A stretch of 64,000 nt of DNA from Capitulum mitella (lineage: Eukaryota; Arthropoda; Thecostraca; Pollicipedomorpha; Pollicipedidae): NCBI GenBank assembly GCA_030062745.1, contig CP099841.1, positions 33,038,368 to 33,102,367 on the forward strand, read 5' to 3'. The notes under the pieces were generated by a model. That model worked only from the letters and a program-made list of their open reading frames with translations, had not been told where the DNA came from and did not search any database. The position numbers were made by a program, and so were the translations under genes. Positions 39,330 through 51,774 of the stretch are shown here, piece by piece (position 1 is the stretch's first letter; every line of letters starts with the position of its first letter).

Positions 39330-42134
39330 AACTGCCTCGGATTACCCAAAAATCGCCACTCAGATGTGTTGAAACGCGTTTTGAGTTGATATCCGCCAAA
39401 CATAAAATTTTATGCATGTCGTAGTACTGTAGGTTCATCATCCCGCGGCCAGCGCCGCTTCGCCAGTCGAAGCAAAAGTCAGACCTCTGCATTCCGCCCT
39501 CTTTTCATGAAGTAAACGGTAAATTGCAACAAACTTATATCATTCAATTCCTTACAGCTCAAACAATACAAACACATCATCTGCCTTGCTGCAACTTTTT
39601 TCGCATTTCCAGAGATAAAAAATAACGTTGTCAACCTGCCGTGTTGGCGCGGGAAAACGGCTGACATGGTTTCCATTACGACGCCATAGGTCGTTGCCAT
39701 GGTTACACAGAGGGAAACGGTTTACGCCACATCCTCAAGACAACCTCAGGGGGCGGGTTACATCAACCCCCTCCCCTATACGGATGAGGGTTAAAAGTGG
39801 ACGTCGTGGACGTACAAGTGGAAAAGTGGATGCTGACCACATGCTTCTTTCGCAGTTTTAACCACTACAAATATAAGTGATCGGATATAGTTCTGGCCAC
39901 GCCAGTTGAAAGCATGGTTTTAACCGGTCTGATCCATCAAATGGCACAAACCTTCCAACCCTATGTTAAGCGATTAAGTGGACGTGGACGAGGGCGCACG
40001 TTACTCATATATTTATGCCAAGAAATTCCTTTGGATCATATTCCAGAGAGCAAAAAATGAACGTTCCAATTTCCTTGAAGAACTCCCACCAACCGAATTT
40101 ATTTCCATCCGCAGCATCTGTTTCAGGTTCCACGAATGTCTGAAAATTTTTCCGGACAATGAGAGACGAAGGTCCTCTAAAACAAGCAATTAAGAGCATA
40201 CCTAGGGTTTCCGGTTTATTTTGCTCCTTAATTATCCCAGCATCCAATTCATCATATCTTGCCTCTTAGTGCGATGAACAAATTCGAACAGCCTGTTGCC
40301 AAAGTGAAGGGGAAATCTCATGGCAGCATGAACGGCGCATTCGGGAAATATAACAGACGGCGACAATCTTGTCTCCTTGGTCTTTTTCAAACAAGTCTCT
40401 ACCATTTTACTTTCTTGTATCTGCCATATAAGTGCTGCTCATGGACACGAAAAAAACGGAACTGGTTGTACTGGAAACCAGTGTCCGTTTTTCACAAGAT
40501 GACTATATTAATGACAGGTTAATGGACGTGCCCGGGCGGTAATCGCTTCGTGGATGTGGCTCCTGTGATTTTCACACAATCACAAAGGTCTCTTACGTGA
40601 TTCAAATGAATCGAGTACCAACTCATTCAAAGTAATTTGCGCATTCGCCACTCCTTCCTCCGCTTCCGATAGCAATGACAAATACCTACGCTTCAAAAGC
40701 TGCCACATTTGACTTCAGATTTGTGTGCAGCTTTACCACTGCCGAGGCGCCAGGACAGTTTTTAAGGCAAATATCACTTACCGTACAACGTCGATAGGTA
40801 TACCATGAAGAGTAAACCCACGATTACGCCCCATGTAGCAGCCCTGGACTTCATGCTTCATACGCCTTGATCAAACGATTTTCCCACACGGCTAAGGTGC
40901 GTCGGGTATCACGACCTAGCACCACGCTGCCCGGCGTGATTTCCAGCAATGAATGTCGTGTCTGGGAAACATTTCCTACCGTTTTCTCAAAACATACAAA
41001 CATCATAAACGACTTTTTCGACCCAGAGAGGTCGGTTTGTATTTTTGCGGAGGCAACTTCTCCACCCACCCTCAAACCTGATTTCAGCCTTTTTAATGTT
41101 GATATCAGCACTGCTGAAGTAGGCACCACAACGCTTTACTGGGAAGCGAGACGATGACGCGCATTTATCGTACCTTTAGACGGCAGTACCAGTCCGCACG
41201 CAAATTTAATTCGGAAACATAAATAATATGATTTTTGCCTCTTAGCTGTAGCAACGCATCCATGGCCAAAAATAATCCAAATCAAACTTTTTTAAAAAAT
41301 CGCCCGGTTCATAAATATCTTCTTGAATGGTCGAGGAAAATACAAAAACATCAAGGGGCCTCTCAAACGCTTGAGGGCTACACAAAAAAACTACAGTAGG
41401 CCCCCCGCATGAATTGACAAAGAAGCCATCCCTGAGATCTCGGGGTCACTCCTCAATCATTTTTTTAGGGGACATCAAACATTCATGTGCGGGCTTTGTA
41501 ACTGGAATGAGATATCTGAGGGCCGTCTAAAAACATCAGGGGTCTTTTCAGTAGGTCTAATCCAACGGCCCCTCGAGACGACTTCAAGCAGGATTCCTCA
41601 GACCTCTGAGAGGACCCCCTCCTTATATTCATCCATAAGGGTCCACAGGAGTGTTTGTGAAGCCCTCAAAATGCAATCGTTTGACAGCCTAAACAGAACT
41701 CCATGCTACGCTACGTGAAGGTTACACACATGAACATCAGACAAAAGCTAAATCCAAATGAGATCCCTTCTCATCGCGCAAGGTGAGTGGAAGTAAAACT
41801 CACCACTGTATGGTTCCACCTCCATTGCAACTTCGGCGGCCACTGGAAGACATAAATAAATTCTGTTAAACTGGTTGGCTGTTGCAACTGACGGATATGA
41901 CGACTGCGCGGTCATCATGCATAACGTCAAATTCGATGCATGGGTGCCGTATCATCCTCGTTCAAGTCTTTCTGAGGGAAAACTGGTGGAAAAATCAATA
42001 AAGTTGGTTAAACATGCAACGGTCGTGATGGAAGGGTTGTAATCAGGACGAAATATACAGTGCCCACATCCCAAGTCCAGTAACGCTTTTGCTTTGCTTT
42101 TGCTTTTGCTTGCTTGCTTGCTATTGCTTTTCTA

Positions 42135-42169
42135 AATGCTCTGCCCACATTCCATGTGGGCAGAGCATT
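42135..42169. repeat. Perfect 16-bp hairpin with 3-nt loop
   Basis: AATGCTCTGCCCACAT, loop TCC, exact reverse complement. Preceded by a GCTTTTGCTT-type simple repeat (42090-42130). Confidence 0.93.
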
Positions 42170-42354
42170 GGCATGCGAATGCGTTAGGCATCTGACAGAA
42201 AACACGAAAGAAATGACGCACGTGCACGAACAAACAATAAAAAAACACCGAGTGCACGCCACATGCAAAATGAGAACCATATACATAGCGACAATCATCT
42301 GACTTAACGCCGTAACCAAAGAAAATATGACCAGCGGCGTCGATTTCAGTAAAT

Positions 42355-42498
42355 GAAGGGGGGAAGGGACGAGCCGAGAGCCCGACAACCTAACCTCGAA
42401 ATGTGGTTTTCTGGTAAGATTCAACCCACTTTATTTTGACCAACAGAATTTAATAAGTTTTTTTTCTATTTACCAAACAAAAAATGCATGTATCTCCA

Positions 42499-42537
<39 letters not shown>

Positions 42538-42670
42538 CGGCCGTTCTTTTCGCTATTATTATTCATTTCCTTTTACGACCAGCAGAAAATTGGGGGCCAA
42601 AACCAACAATGGTGGGACCAAACCAACACTGGGTGGACCAGGGCCCTCCCAAAACAATACAAATCGACAC
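42355..42670. repeat. Dispersed repeat, left copy of an inverted pair
   Basis: Reverse complement resembles 46480-46860. Shared blocks are GAGGTTAGGTTGTCGGG, a CATGGAGATA block, CGGCCGTTCTTT and GGGTGGACCAGGGCCCTC. A (TA)n microsatellite (42502-42535) interrupts this copy. Confidence 0.75.
42502..42535. repeat. (TA)n microsatellite
   Basis: Uninterrupted AT dinucleotide run. Open frames of alternating Tyr/Ile across it are artefacts. Confidence 0.95.
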
Positions 42671-43189
42671 CACTGAATATGACTACTAAGTCAGTTGAAT
42701 ATGACTACTAAGTGGAGATATTTACAGGTGAGATGGTGACGGTTACTCCATTGGAGATACCAATACACAAAACATCGACCAACGAAATGCTCGCCACTGT
42801 CACTCAGACGCAAAAGTACGTCGGTTCTCGCCCCCGCTCGATTCAACGGTAGAGTCGTAACGATTAGTTTTAGACGGAAAGTCTGGGAAATTAGATTCAC
42901 GTGCAAGTTTCGGGGAATTCTGCGCAGTGCATCATCCTGAACGTTTGCCACAGGAATAGTTTTGGGGGAACATATCTCAGATTACTAGGGTCTCCCTGCC
43001 ACTGGTATCCGGATGCGTGGCTACTGTGGATATGCGTAAGGGAGTCCGATCCATTGTTATGACGGATAAACTTCCGGAAAACCGACTTTCCCAGGTCCTT
43101 TTCTGAACACAGTCAACTGTGTTGAATCATAGGTAATACGCAAATTTCGTAAGTTCCGTTCAACTGAAATAGATGTTCAGAACAGTGCT

Positions 43190-45410
43190 AATACCAGCAT
43201 GCTTTTTATGCTGACATGATAAGCAGCAACTACAAAGATGCTTGGGATGGTTGTTTTAGGAATGCTGTCAGTTATGGTTCATCAGATGTGAGAAAACTAA
43301 TACCAAAAACAAAATATTTAAGTCATTAAAACAATACAAGTGAGAGAACTAATACTAAAAACAACCTACTTAAGTCATCAAAAACAATATCAGGTTACAT
43401 AAAGTCACATCTTAAATCTTCAACATTACAGCACTGGCTAAAGCCAAACATACTAAATCAATGGCATTTGATAGCCATTTCCCTGGAGCTTGCATAGCAA
43501 GCCGACTACATCCACCCAGTGATGACCCTCCCAGTGAATAAACATAGGTTGGTATCCCACACAAAAAACACAACTGATAAAACAACAAAGGGCTGCTGGC
43601 ATTTGGGCAATATAAATGTGACTATTGGATGCCCTGCACAACAAAACTGTCATTGTGCACCAGAAGCAATTAGCTAGTCTGACACCAGCAATAAAAATGA
43701 CTGTTGGTTGGGCCATGTCCAGCTTTGGAAGTTAATGTAAATGCTCATCCATGCAGGTTTTTGTCAAGATAAATGTAAAAATGTGATTGCATTTTTCTGT
43801 TCTGGTTAGTCCATCTGCAAGCTATATATATTTTTCATAAATCTAGTCTGAAGTGTTGGAATGGGTGTAGTTGGGACCCAAGTCAATGTTAAGCTGACCT
43901 TGTAAGCATACTGACAAGCAAACATACTGACAAGAACACTGCTGTCTGGAAGCAAAGGTTGCTTCATAAAAGTTGGCAGCAACATGATCATTTTCCTGGA
44001 TGTACAAGATCTGTTCCACATTTCTGAGCATGCAGTGTTTATCAGGAGAATAACACGAGACATCTAGCAATGAGGAACAATTTTCTGTCAGGTTAGTTCA
44101 TCTGCAACTTCTTGGCAAGCTGGACCATTGTTTTCATGAAGAATCTCATGCATCCACAATACCCATGGAAAAATGGCACTCAATGAATGGTGAATGGAGG
44201 GAAGAGTAGATGGTATAGGACCATGGTCCACAGACTGAATATTTACCTTACACTCATCTACTTTACTGAACAGGGTACTAATAGCTGTGGGAGAGCACAA
44301 TGTACTCCTTCAACCACTTCAGAGCACAGCCTCCTCTGTCACAGCAGACCAGGCTCCTGCTTGATCACTGGAACCTTGTTTACTATTCTGCATTATGAGA
44401 CACATGAGACAGTAAATTACAGGATGACCATTAGGCATTTTTGAAATCAAAACTGGCCCATTTTACAAGCAGTAAGCAAAGCTGGAGATATTTGGGAAGT
44501 TGTTGGGACGGTTCAGGGCCCTCATTCTTCACGTTTTAATTCCACGTCTGTCCATAACTGGAAAAACATGGCGTGAAAAAAATGCGGATCCCTACAACTT
44601 TTTGAAATTTTCAACCATACAGCAAAGTGCCATGATTTGTATGTAGAAAGGAGTGAACACTTGTACTTTCAGGAATGGTATTAAAGGCAGTAAAATCTTT
44701 GCAGGAAACTAAGTTATTCAAGAATCAATTAATCTGATATGTCATTAGCTGCTGCAATGGACATCAGGAAAGTATGTCTCTAAACAGAGGAATGGAGGAA
44801 ATGGAAAATGATGAATTCTGGAACTGAATGCAAATCAAATGACTGTCAACATACCTGTACTCTCAAGGCTGAAGGCAACACTTGAGGCAATAAATGCAAG
44901 TCTTTAATGGCCTATTCACACTTGTAACAGCATCCTACAGAAGAAAGTAAGACACTGTCAAATAGCACATGCTGAAGATATATGGGAAATTGCTTCAAGC
45001 CTATCATTCCTTTTAAAACATGCTAAAACCAACTCAACCACCAATTGCATAGTTTTCTCCCAACAATCTGACCATTTCAGGTTCTGATAACCCACTAAGT
45101 CCCTGAATCAATCTGCCTGATGCAACTGATGCAACTGATGCAAGACAAAACTGTGAGTGCCATCTCCCAGGCCTGAGGTCATAGCCTGTTTGCCTCTTGT
45201 CCTGTCCCCATACCAATGAATTGCCTATGAAATGTTGTATGACACATCACAAGTAACATGAGAAATGTCCAAAATCTGTAATTTAGCCATTAGAATGGAC
45301 AATTTCAATGTGCATTATATCAAATACAATGAAAAAAGGCAGTCTTTTGTCCCTCATCCCCCCCAAGAATCTATCTGAATTATGAGATTCATTTTCTACC
45401 CTTGGCCAGC
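43190..45410. other. CpG-depleted, AT-rich block of unknown origin
   Basis: Fewer than about ten CG dinucleotides in 2.2 kb by eye, while neighbouring sequence has them in nearly every line; TG and CA are common. Only short open frames with no recognisable domain. It lies between two inverted copies of a dispersed repeat. Possible readings: an old methylated transposon, or foreign DNA. Confidence 0.6.
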
Positions 45411-46479
45411 AATTGTGCATGCTTCACATACAATCAGACTTTGTCAACAAGGTATCGCTTTAAACGGTTCATTCATTTTTCATCAGATGAGTTGTTCTGA
45501 AACTAAACACGACTGATAACCTTGCCACAACAGCTGATATTATTACAATCACTAATCCACGTAGGTACCTACTACTCTACTCACATTTCTATGGATCTGA
45601 AATTTTGGAGATCACATGTTCAGCGAAGGAAAACAACATCCCCTTGTTCGTAGCCACTCAAGGCAAGTTAATGACTGTGGTACTGACAATGCGGACGCCA
45701 GCACAATTTATGCAAACGATGTAAACAACCAATCAACGCCGGAAGATAACCATCCGTGCGTCGCTACTGCGCCGCTATGTCTCGTGATTGGCCTACCGGA
45801 AAAACACGCAAATTCCCACCAACTCCGTAAAAAACTTGCACTAGAGCAAAAATATATACTGTCAAAGTAAACCGTAATTGACTCATACTCGTTGTGGTGA
45901 GATGGCCAAAGCACGAGTATACCTATTTATCACTAGATGTCACTGTAACGTCAGTCCGCGGTCTCGGAGACCGTGAGCTTGAGAAGCGATGGAGGGCACC
46001 AAGCCGTGAGCAGCGGAAGTTCCATGAGCAGTACCTTTACGGCCATTGAGGATAGCTTTGAGGATGAGACTCAGAGTTGTGGGCCATAATTCAAACATAC
46101 AGATCTTAAACTGTTTTGTTTTGCGAGCTGGTCTGCACTTCGCTCTAACCGCACGCTACTAAAATCGCGTAAACTCGTGGCTGAAGCCAGATTTTGTAAA
46201 AGGCTCATATTTTTCAAGTGACCAGATAACTGACAATGTACATTAACCTGAGCCAGTAATGACAACTTATGAAAATCACTTTTCTCGGGTGTTGCATGAC
46301 AAACTACGGCTAAAATCACTCTTGTTAGATTTCAAAGTTCACGAAATTATATCGTCACTGCGAAATACCTGCTTGATACCTTACAAATTAGGGGACTAAT
46401 CCTCACTTATAAAAGAAAACTGAGGAAGACATGTCCCCAGCAGCCCCCGCAAAGATTAAACCCATGCTTCGATGCAGGA
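45411..46479. other. Intergenic, no gene recognised
   Basis: CpG content returns to the window's normal level. Short open frames only; nothing identified. Confidence 0.5.
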
Positions 46480-46860
46480 CTGTCGATCTGTGTTCTTTTG
46501 AGAGGGCCCTGGTCCACCCAATGTTGATCTGGGCCCATCCTATGTTGGTTTGGACCCACACAATATTTTCTGCCGGTTTTAAAGGTACATGAGTAATAAT
46601 AACGGAAAGAACGGCCGCAGGAGATAATATGTAGGTGGAAGGTAAAGAATAAAGCCTAAAGCGATGTCTCTTTATATTTATATCTGCCTTTCTATATATG
46701 CCCATATACATGGAGATAAATGCAGTTTTTATTTAATAAATGGCAATAGAAAAACGTAAGTTTCTGTTTTTCGAAATAAATTGGGCTAAATCTCTTAAGA
46801 AATCCACATTTCAGGGGAGGTTAGGTTGTCGGGCCAACGGCTCGGCCCCCCAATCATTAA
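46480..46860. repeat. Dispersed repeat, right copy of an inverted pair
   Basis: Inverted relative of 42355-42670: GAGGGCCCTGGTCCACCCAA near 46501 and GAGGTTAGGTTGTCGGG near 46816 match the left copy in reverse complement. Roughly three quarters identical by eye, so not recent. Confidence 0.75.
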
Positions 46861-47542
46861 GCAATCGACGCCCCTGCTTCGATGCTCGTGATTGTACGCT
46901 AATTTACTTGCATTGTGGTTCCAGCGGAGGTAGCCATTTGCCTACGCAGCACAGTAATTGACTGAGTTCAAATGGCGTTCGAGATCCAACCTACTAACAT
47001 TGTCTCAGGGCTGCCATATGGGCAGCTCACGGAAGAGGCTCGCGAGCGTGGCTCAGGTGGCCGGAGATCGGTCAGACCAGACCTGCCCGGTCAGCTGACA
47101 GCTCGGTCGAGCCGCTCCCGTTTCGGCGAGGGCGGTCGAACAGCGCGGTGCCTAATGACCGCGAGGTCGAACTTTCGTGCCGATGTAGGGGATCCGCGCG
47201 CATGCAATGGGCTGACGACAAACGGCACGGAATTCCCTGGGGCCAAGCGCTGCGTATGTTTCGTGACGGGGCACGCACGTCGGCTGGCCGGCCCGCAAAA
47301 CCGAGCCGTCGGCGGGACGGGCCAGCCTTCCAGCTCCCACTGGTCTCGCCAGGGTAGGACTCAAAGGCGCAGCCGCAGGCCCCTTAGACGCGAATTTTTT
47401 GTGAAAACCATTGCACATCATCTTCCCATCAGACGGTTTTCGTATGATTTCAGGTCTCCGCCCCCCGCTCCCCCCACTAAGAAAATCTTGGCTGCGCCCC
47501 TGGTAGGATTGACATCAGGATTACATTGAGGTAAACGTCGCA

Positions 47543-47635
47543 CTGACGCCAGGACCGGACTGACGCCAGAGCCGGACTGGCGCCAGGGCAAAGCTGACGC
47601 CAGAGCAAGGTTGACGCCAGGGCCAGACTGACGCC
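47543..47635. repeat. 17-bp tandem repeat, about 5.5 units
   Basis: Unit CTGACGCCAGRGCCRGA repeated; 10 constant bases then 7 variable ones. Directly 3' of the LINE reverse-transcriptase remnant on the minus strand, so it may be that element's repetitive 3' tail. Confidence 0.9.
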
Positions 47636-47639
47636 TTGT

Positions 47640-48070
47640 TTGGTGCTCACCCCTTGGCGTTCAGCGAGGTAATTGTGAGATAACTTCGTGTGCCTGTCGA
47701 GGTAGCTTGGGTGGCGTAACAGGTTAGTGATGAACGTCGTTTGGTAGAATGTGTCGATCAGGGTAGCCTGGTGTGCGTCTGCGTTTTCCAGCCTCACTGC
47801 GAGTAGGTGGCAGTCCTGCCTTGTGGTCCTCTCTCGCAGTTCATCATTGCGGTGGAACATGCTGGCAAGGGTTGCGGGTTTGCCGGTGCTGATGACCTTG
47901 TGTAAAAGTGTCACTGTTTGGTATAACATGTCGGTAGCTGACAGCCACCCCAGCACGTCACGCACACTCGTCACGTGGTCATATTTACGACGTCCCAGAA
48001 TTATTTTAGCAACCGAGTTGATGACTTTTCGAATATCAGCAATGTTTTCCTTTCCACAGTGTCCGCACAC
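47640..48070 (-). pseudogene. C-terminal fragment of a non-LTR retrotransposon (LINE) reverse transcriptase
   Basis: The minus-strand frame reads CGHCGKENIADIRKVINSVA and then VTSVRDVLGWLSATDMLY, KVISTGKPATLASMF and a tail ending near SHNYLAERQG. The pattern VRDVLGWLSA(x)n followed by a L..V.K...G.P..LA motif is the usual end of the ORF2 thumb/C-terminal region of Jockey/CR1-like elements. No polymerase catalytic motif is present, so this is a 5'-truncated copy. The open frame continues into the 17-bp array. Confidence 0.7.
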
Positions 48071-48173
48071 TGACAGCTGCGTGCGAGCGCATTAAGGCGT
48101 TCACAATTGTCTCGATGGTGTCAGCCGGCCTGCGATGGGGGGCGTGGCTCAGTCCAGTCAGAATGCCACCTGG

Positions 48174-49664
48174 CAGACCTGTGCTCGATTCCATTTCGGG
48201 AGGAATCGATTCCGAATCCGACTCATGCCTAGCTGAATGGAAATGAGTCAGTTACATTGCACAAGGACCCATTGGAGTGGATTAACTAATCGGAATTGAT
48301 TCCAATCCGGACTCCGTAGGCAACATTGTGCTAAACTCCGATTGGGATTCCGGCATTTAACCCTATTCCCGGAGGGCTAGACGGTATGGCCGATTCCCGG
48401 CAGGGGGGGCGGATTCGGTCCCCCCTGAGATCTCGAGAACTACTTATCCGATTTCATCGCAACAAACGGTAATCGATTTGCCGTGACGTGAACTTTATTT
48501 TTATAAAAAGAAATTTTCAAAATTTTGAAATTTGTGGATACAGGGGGCCAAAAATGTCAAAATGGGGGGTACTTTTTGACTCCTTATAACTTCGTTGTTT
48601 ATGGACCGATTTTGATGAAACTGGCATGAAACGAGAGATTATGGATAGGGCTTTTACCATGGGTATGCAAATTTGAAATTTTGAGAAAATTCATGGGCGT
48701 TCACAGGGTTTCAAAAATAGGGGGGTTAGTTTTCTAATAACGGAATGAACAAAAGAGGCCAAAACACTTTTTGGCTTATGCTAGTCATGTTATGCTAAAG
48801 AAGTACAAATCGCATTACAATGTTTGTATAATGTTAGCATAGGCGGTGCCAGGGACATAAAAAAGGGGGAACTGTCATGGTGACACGTTCTTCAGATCAA
48901 CTTGTGACCTTTGACCTTAAATGACCTCCAGTGACCTTGGGGTCACCTGGAATGATGTCGTGTACATTCAATATTATCTGTAAACGTTTTTAATCGATCG
49001 AATTCACTCTATTCCAAAAAATTCATTTTTTGGCTTTTGCGATATAGGGTACGTGCACTGACATTTTAGGTCATATCTCCGTGACCCGACCTGATATCAA
49101 GCTGAAACTTGGTACACAAGTAGAGGGCGCCTTTCTACGTCATATACATTCCGGGTTTGGCATTGGAAAAAACAGCGCCGAAAATATTGCGAAAAAACAA
49201 ATTTTGACTTTTGACCTTGACCTGACCTTGTAAAGTAACCTCAGATAAACAAAATTACATATGCACATTGCCCAACTATTTAGCTATACATTCATATAAA
49301 GTTTTAAGTTCTATCTTAAAAACTCTGTTTTAGGCAGACATTTTCCTTTTACCCTCAACATGGCCAAAAATGACCTGAGGTGCCTCCCAAAAACGTTGCC
49401 TGGCTCCGCCCCTGAGCCAAATAGAATTTCGAAATTTTTTCACGTCGCGTAGAAGGAATAGCTAGGAAAAGTGAGCAAGTTTCGTGAAGCTGCGTTAAAA
49501 AGCCTGGAATTGGCAAGCAAAAAACCCGAGGGGGGGCGGATTCCCCCCCCCCCCCTGCCGGGAATAGGGTTATTTAACAACAGAATCGATTCTGGTTGCG
49601 ACTGGCTGAAATGGAGTCGAATCTGGAATCGATATTGATTCTAATGAAATCAAGCACAAGTCTG
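48174..49664. mobile_element. Terminal-inverted-repeat element (outer), interrupted by a second element
   Basis: The left end CAGACCTGTGCTCGAT and right end ATCAAGCACAAGTCTG are inverted copies with a few changes. Sub-terminal sequence on both sides carries the diverged motif GGAATCGATTCC. The two halves (48174-48358 and 49572-49664) are separated by the inner element. No transposase; hAT-like MITE is a guess. Flanking 8-mers match poorly, so the duplication has decayed. Confidence 0.6.
48359..49571. mobile_element. Nested non-autonomous element with AACCCTATTCCCGG ends
   Basis: Starts AACCCTATTCCCGG and ends CCGGGAATAGGGTT. ATTT occurs on both sides (48355-48358, 49572-49575) as a possible 4-bp target duplication. 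The interior is non-coding and related to 61.8-63.9 kb (TCTCGAGAACTA block; AGATGACCTC block). It contains TGACCTTTGACCT, a perfect DR1 site, at 48905-48917. Confidence 0.8.
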
Positions 49665-50925
49665 GCACTAGAAGGCAGTCTGTTAACAAATCATTGACAT
49701 AACTCGCTTTCAATTTTTGCGGAAAATTTTGAGCCGTTCTTTAAAATTTTGAACACTTTTTACCTAAACTGCTCTGCAATATCGTAATAAAAACGAATAA
49801 GACGCCTTGTGGGACGCATGACGAGTGAGACCCGTTTCTATGTTGTCTGCATCGTTGTTTTCCCTTTCCCTTTATGCATTTTGCAATACAAAAAGATATT
49901 TGTCGATTTATGTCAGTGTTTTGCGTCCGAAAAATTGCAAGTTGCATCTCGCGCGCCCATGATAGGGTCGTTGCCATTACTGAGCGGTTAAAAACACTGG
50001 TGGAAAAGTAGGTTTCAGAACGAAAACATTACTAGACAGCTCAGTTCGATTTTGTTTTGACAGTTGAAATAAGACTCAGTCGGCTTTCGGCCTGGCTCGT
50101 AGCAGGACGAAACAGTGACACTGCGAGTCGGTCATTGGCCGCGTTCCGCTTCGAGCAGGCCGCGGGAGCTTTAAAATATCTCCGGACGGAGGCTATTGGC
50201 CATAACGTCAGAGCAGGGCCTCAGGAGGCGGTCGGGTGGCCGTAGCTTCGTCTCAACCCTGCCCGGCACCGAGCTGGCCTGGCCTGCCGACTACATCTTT
50301 CCCCCCGAAACAGAGAAAAGCTCTGGAGGGTCGAACCATTCTGCCGCGAAACACCAGCTCATTCCGTGCGAGGACTGCCGTTTCCACGGCAGTGTCGGTC
50401 CCGACACTGACAACATCCACGTCAGCGTTCGGGTCGTTTGCGCTGATGGACAGTGCGTCCTGCAATGGTCCAGCAGGCCGCCCGGGGGGACTCCGCTACT
50501 GACACGCCAGTGTCAACAGAGCCACTCTGTGGAAGCGAGCGCGCCTCCGTCCACACGGTCCCCGTCGCCCCACGATCCTCCGCAACTCGAATAACCTCTG
50601 CATGCCCTTCCTGGACATGCGCATGACCTGTAATAACCGAGGAACTGCCGACGTTGAAGTCGAACAGTTCGTCGTTGAGCCCCTTTGCACCGCTCCTCTG
50701 GTCCCAGCATTCCTGTCGCCTCTGCTACCTCTTGCCACGGTCTATGGCGGCAGTCCGCTGCTTCCTCCACCGACGCAGAAGGGACTACCGCGTGCAGCGC
50801 CGCCCGGGTCCGCCGACCACGCGGCAGGTCTGCTGGACTCCTGCCGACAGTTACTCGCGCAGTTGAGCGGTAAGCTGAGCTGCCGCATGAGAGGCGGCCA
50901 GCCTCTCCCCTAGCGCCTCGCAGAG
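49665..50925. other. No intact gene; probable decayed gypsy sequence toward the right
   Basis: Open frames on both strands at 50.2-50.9 kb lack domains I can name. The minus strand should carry the part of the gypsy integrase downstream of 50930, but it is too decayed to place. Confidence 0.4.
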
Positions 50926-50929
50926 GGGA

Positions 50930-51640
50930 GAGTAGCGTTGTTTTCGTCGTTTAGTTTAGGAGCTCCACTGCTCTGGAATGGCTGGGATAATGGGGTATCG
51001 TCTTCACGTGCTGGACGCCGACACGTCATAGGTATGCTTCGAATTCTGCTGAAAAAGTACTGCCGTTGTCAGTTACCAGTTCTGTCGGGAGGCCAACGAC
51101 TCTGTGAACTGCATGGCAGCTTCCGATGATGAGTTGCAACCAGGGACGTAGTTAATGGCGGGCCATGGGGGCCATGCCCCCCCTGAGCCAAGCGGTCTAC
51201 ATTAGATACATGGTGATATAGCATGAATATGTAATAATGATCACATATATCTTGCAAACACAAACATCATATGTTTTCCTATGCATTAAATATGAGATAA
51301 ATTGCCTAAAATTGCTGCCTTTTCTTGTAAATTTCGTCACATCCCTGTGGCATATGACAAAATTTGGCATTTGCCCCCCCCCCCCGAGGAAAATCCTGGC
51401 AACGTGCCTGGTTGGAACAGCATTCAACTTCGGGCCACGTCGAGAAATAGTCCGAAAAATAGTCGTGGGGACTATAGGGAATCGATGCCGCTGTCCAGCA
51501 ACTTCATCGGCCCAACGAAGTCTATGCGGAGATTGCTGCGCGGACCGTCTGCTGGAGCCGTTACCGTGCTGCCGTACGCCGCCGAAATTTGCCGTACCGC
51601 ACTCAGTACCGGCTGCCGCAGCGACACACTCATCTTTCCT
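50930..51640 (-). pseudogene. Ty3/gypsy integrase core remnant, split by a MITE
   Basis: The minus strand reads LRIDFVGPM near 51510 (first catalytic Asp) and GLPTELVTDNGSTFSAEFE at about 51040-51100 (second catalytic Asp in TDNG), with stops and frameshifts between and after. The MITE at 51141-51410 interrupts it, and the two halves are collinear across it. Retroelement relic, not expressed as protein. Confidence 0.75.
51141..51410. mobile_element. hAT-type MITE (270 bp) with 8-bp target duplication
   Basis: Ends CAGGGACGTAG and CAACGTGCCTG (inverted, imperfect). Flanks GTTGCAAC (51133-51140) and GTTGGAAC (51411-51418) match 7 of 8. Interior is AT-rich without coding capacity and has a poly-C run. 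Inserted into the gypsy integrase remnant. Confidence 0.82.
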
Positions 51641-51774
51641 CTCATCTGATTATGAAAACTTTACACCGACGGCATGGTTTTGTGCTGCTCGAAGTAGTAA
51701 AACGCACACACGCTCACATATACAGGTGCGATCAAATAACTCCCAGACGACGCCTGTAAAAAGCCGAAAACGAA

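Larger units (their letters stand above)
38052..42354. other. Intergenic, no gene recognised
   Basis: Only short open frames. It contains two perfect hairpins (39.3 and 42.14 kb), listed separately, and TGACC-type half-sites near 38.93-38.97 kb. Confidence 0.5.

Noticed and set aside
42484..42711. Tyr/Ile-repeat open frames over TA runs (also at 57736-58035 and 60819-61217)
   Set aside because: They are translations of (TA)n microsatellites.
50196..50913. Open frames on both strands at 50.2-50.9 kb as a host gene
   Set aside because: Adjacent to the gypsy integrase relic and without domains; more likely decayed retroelement sequence.
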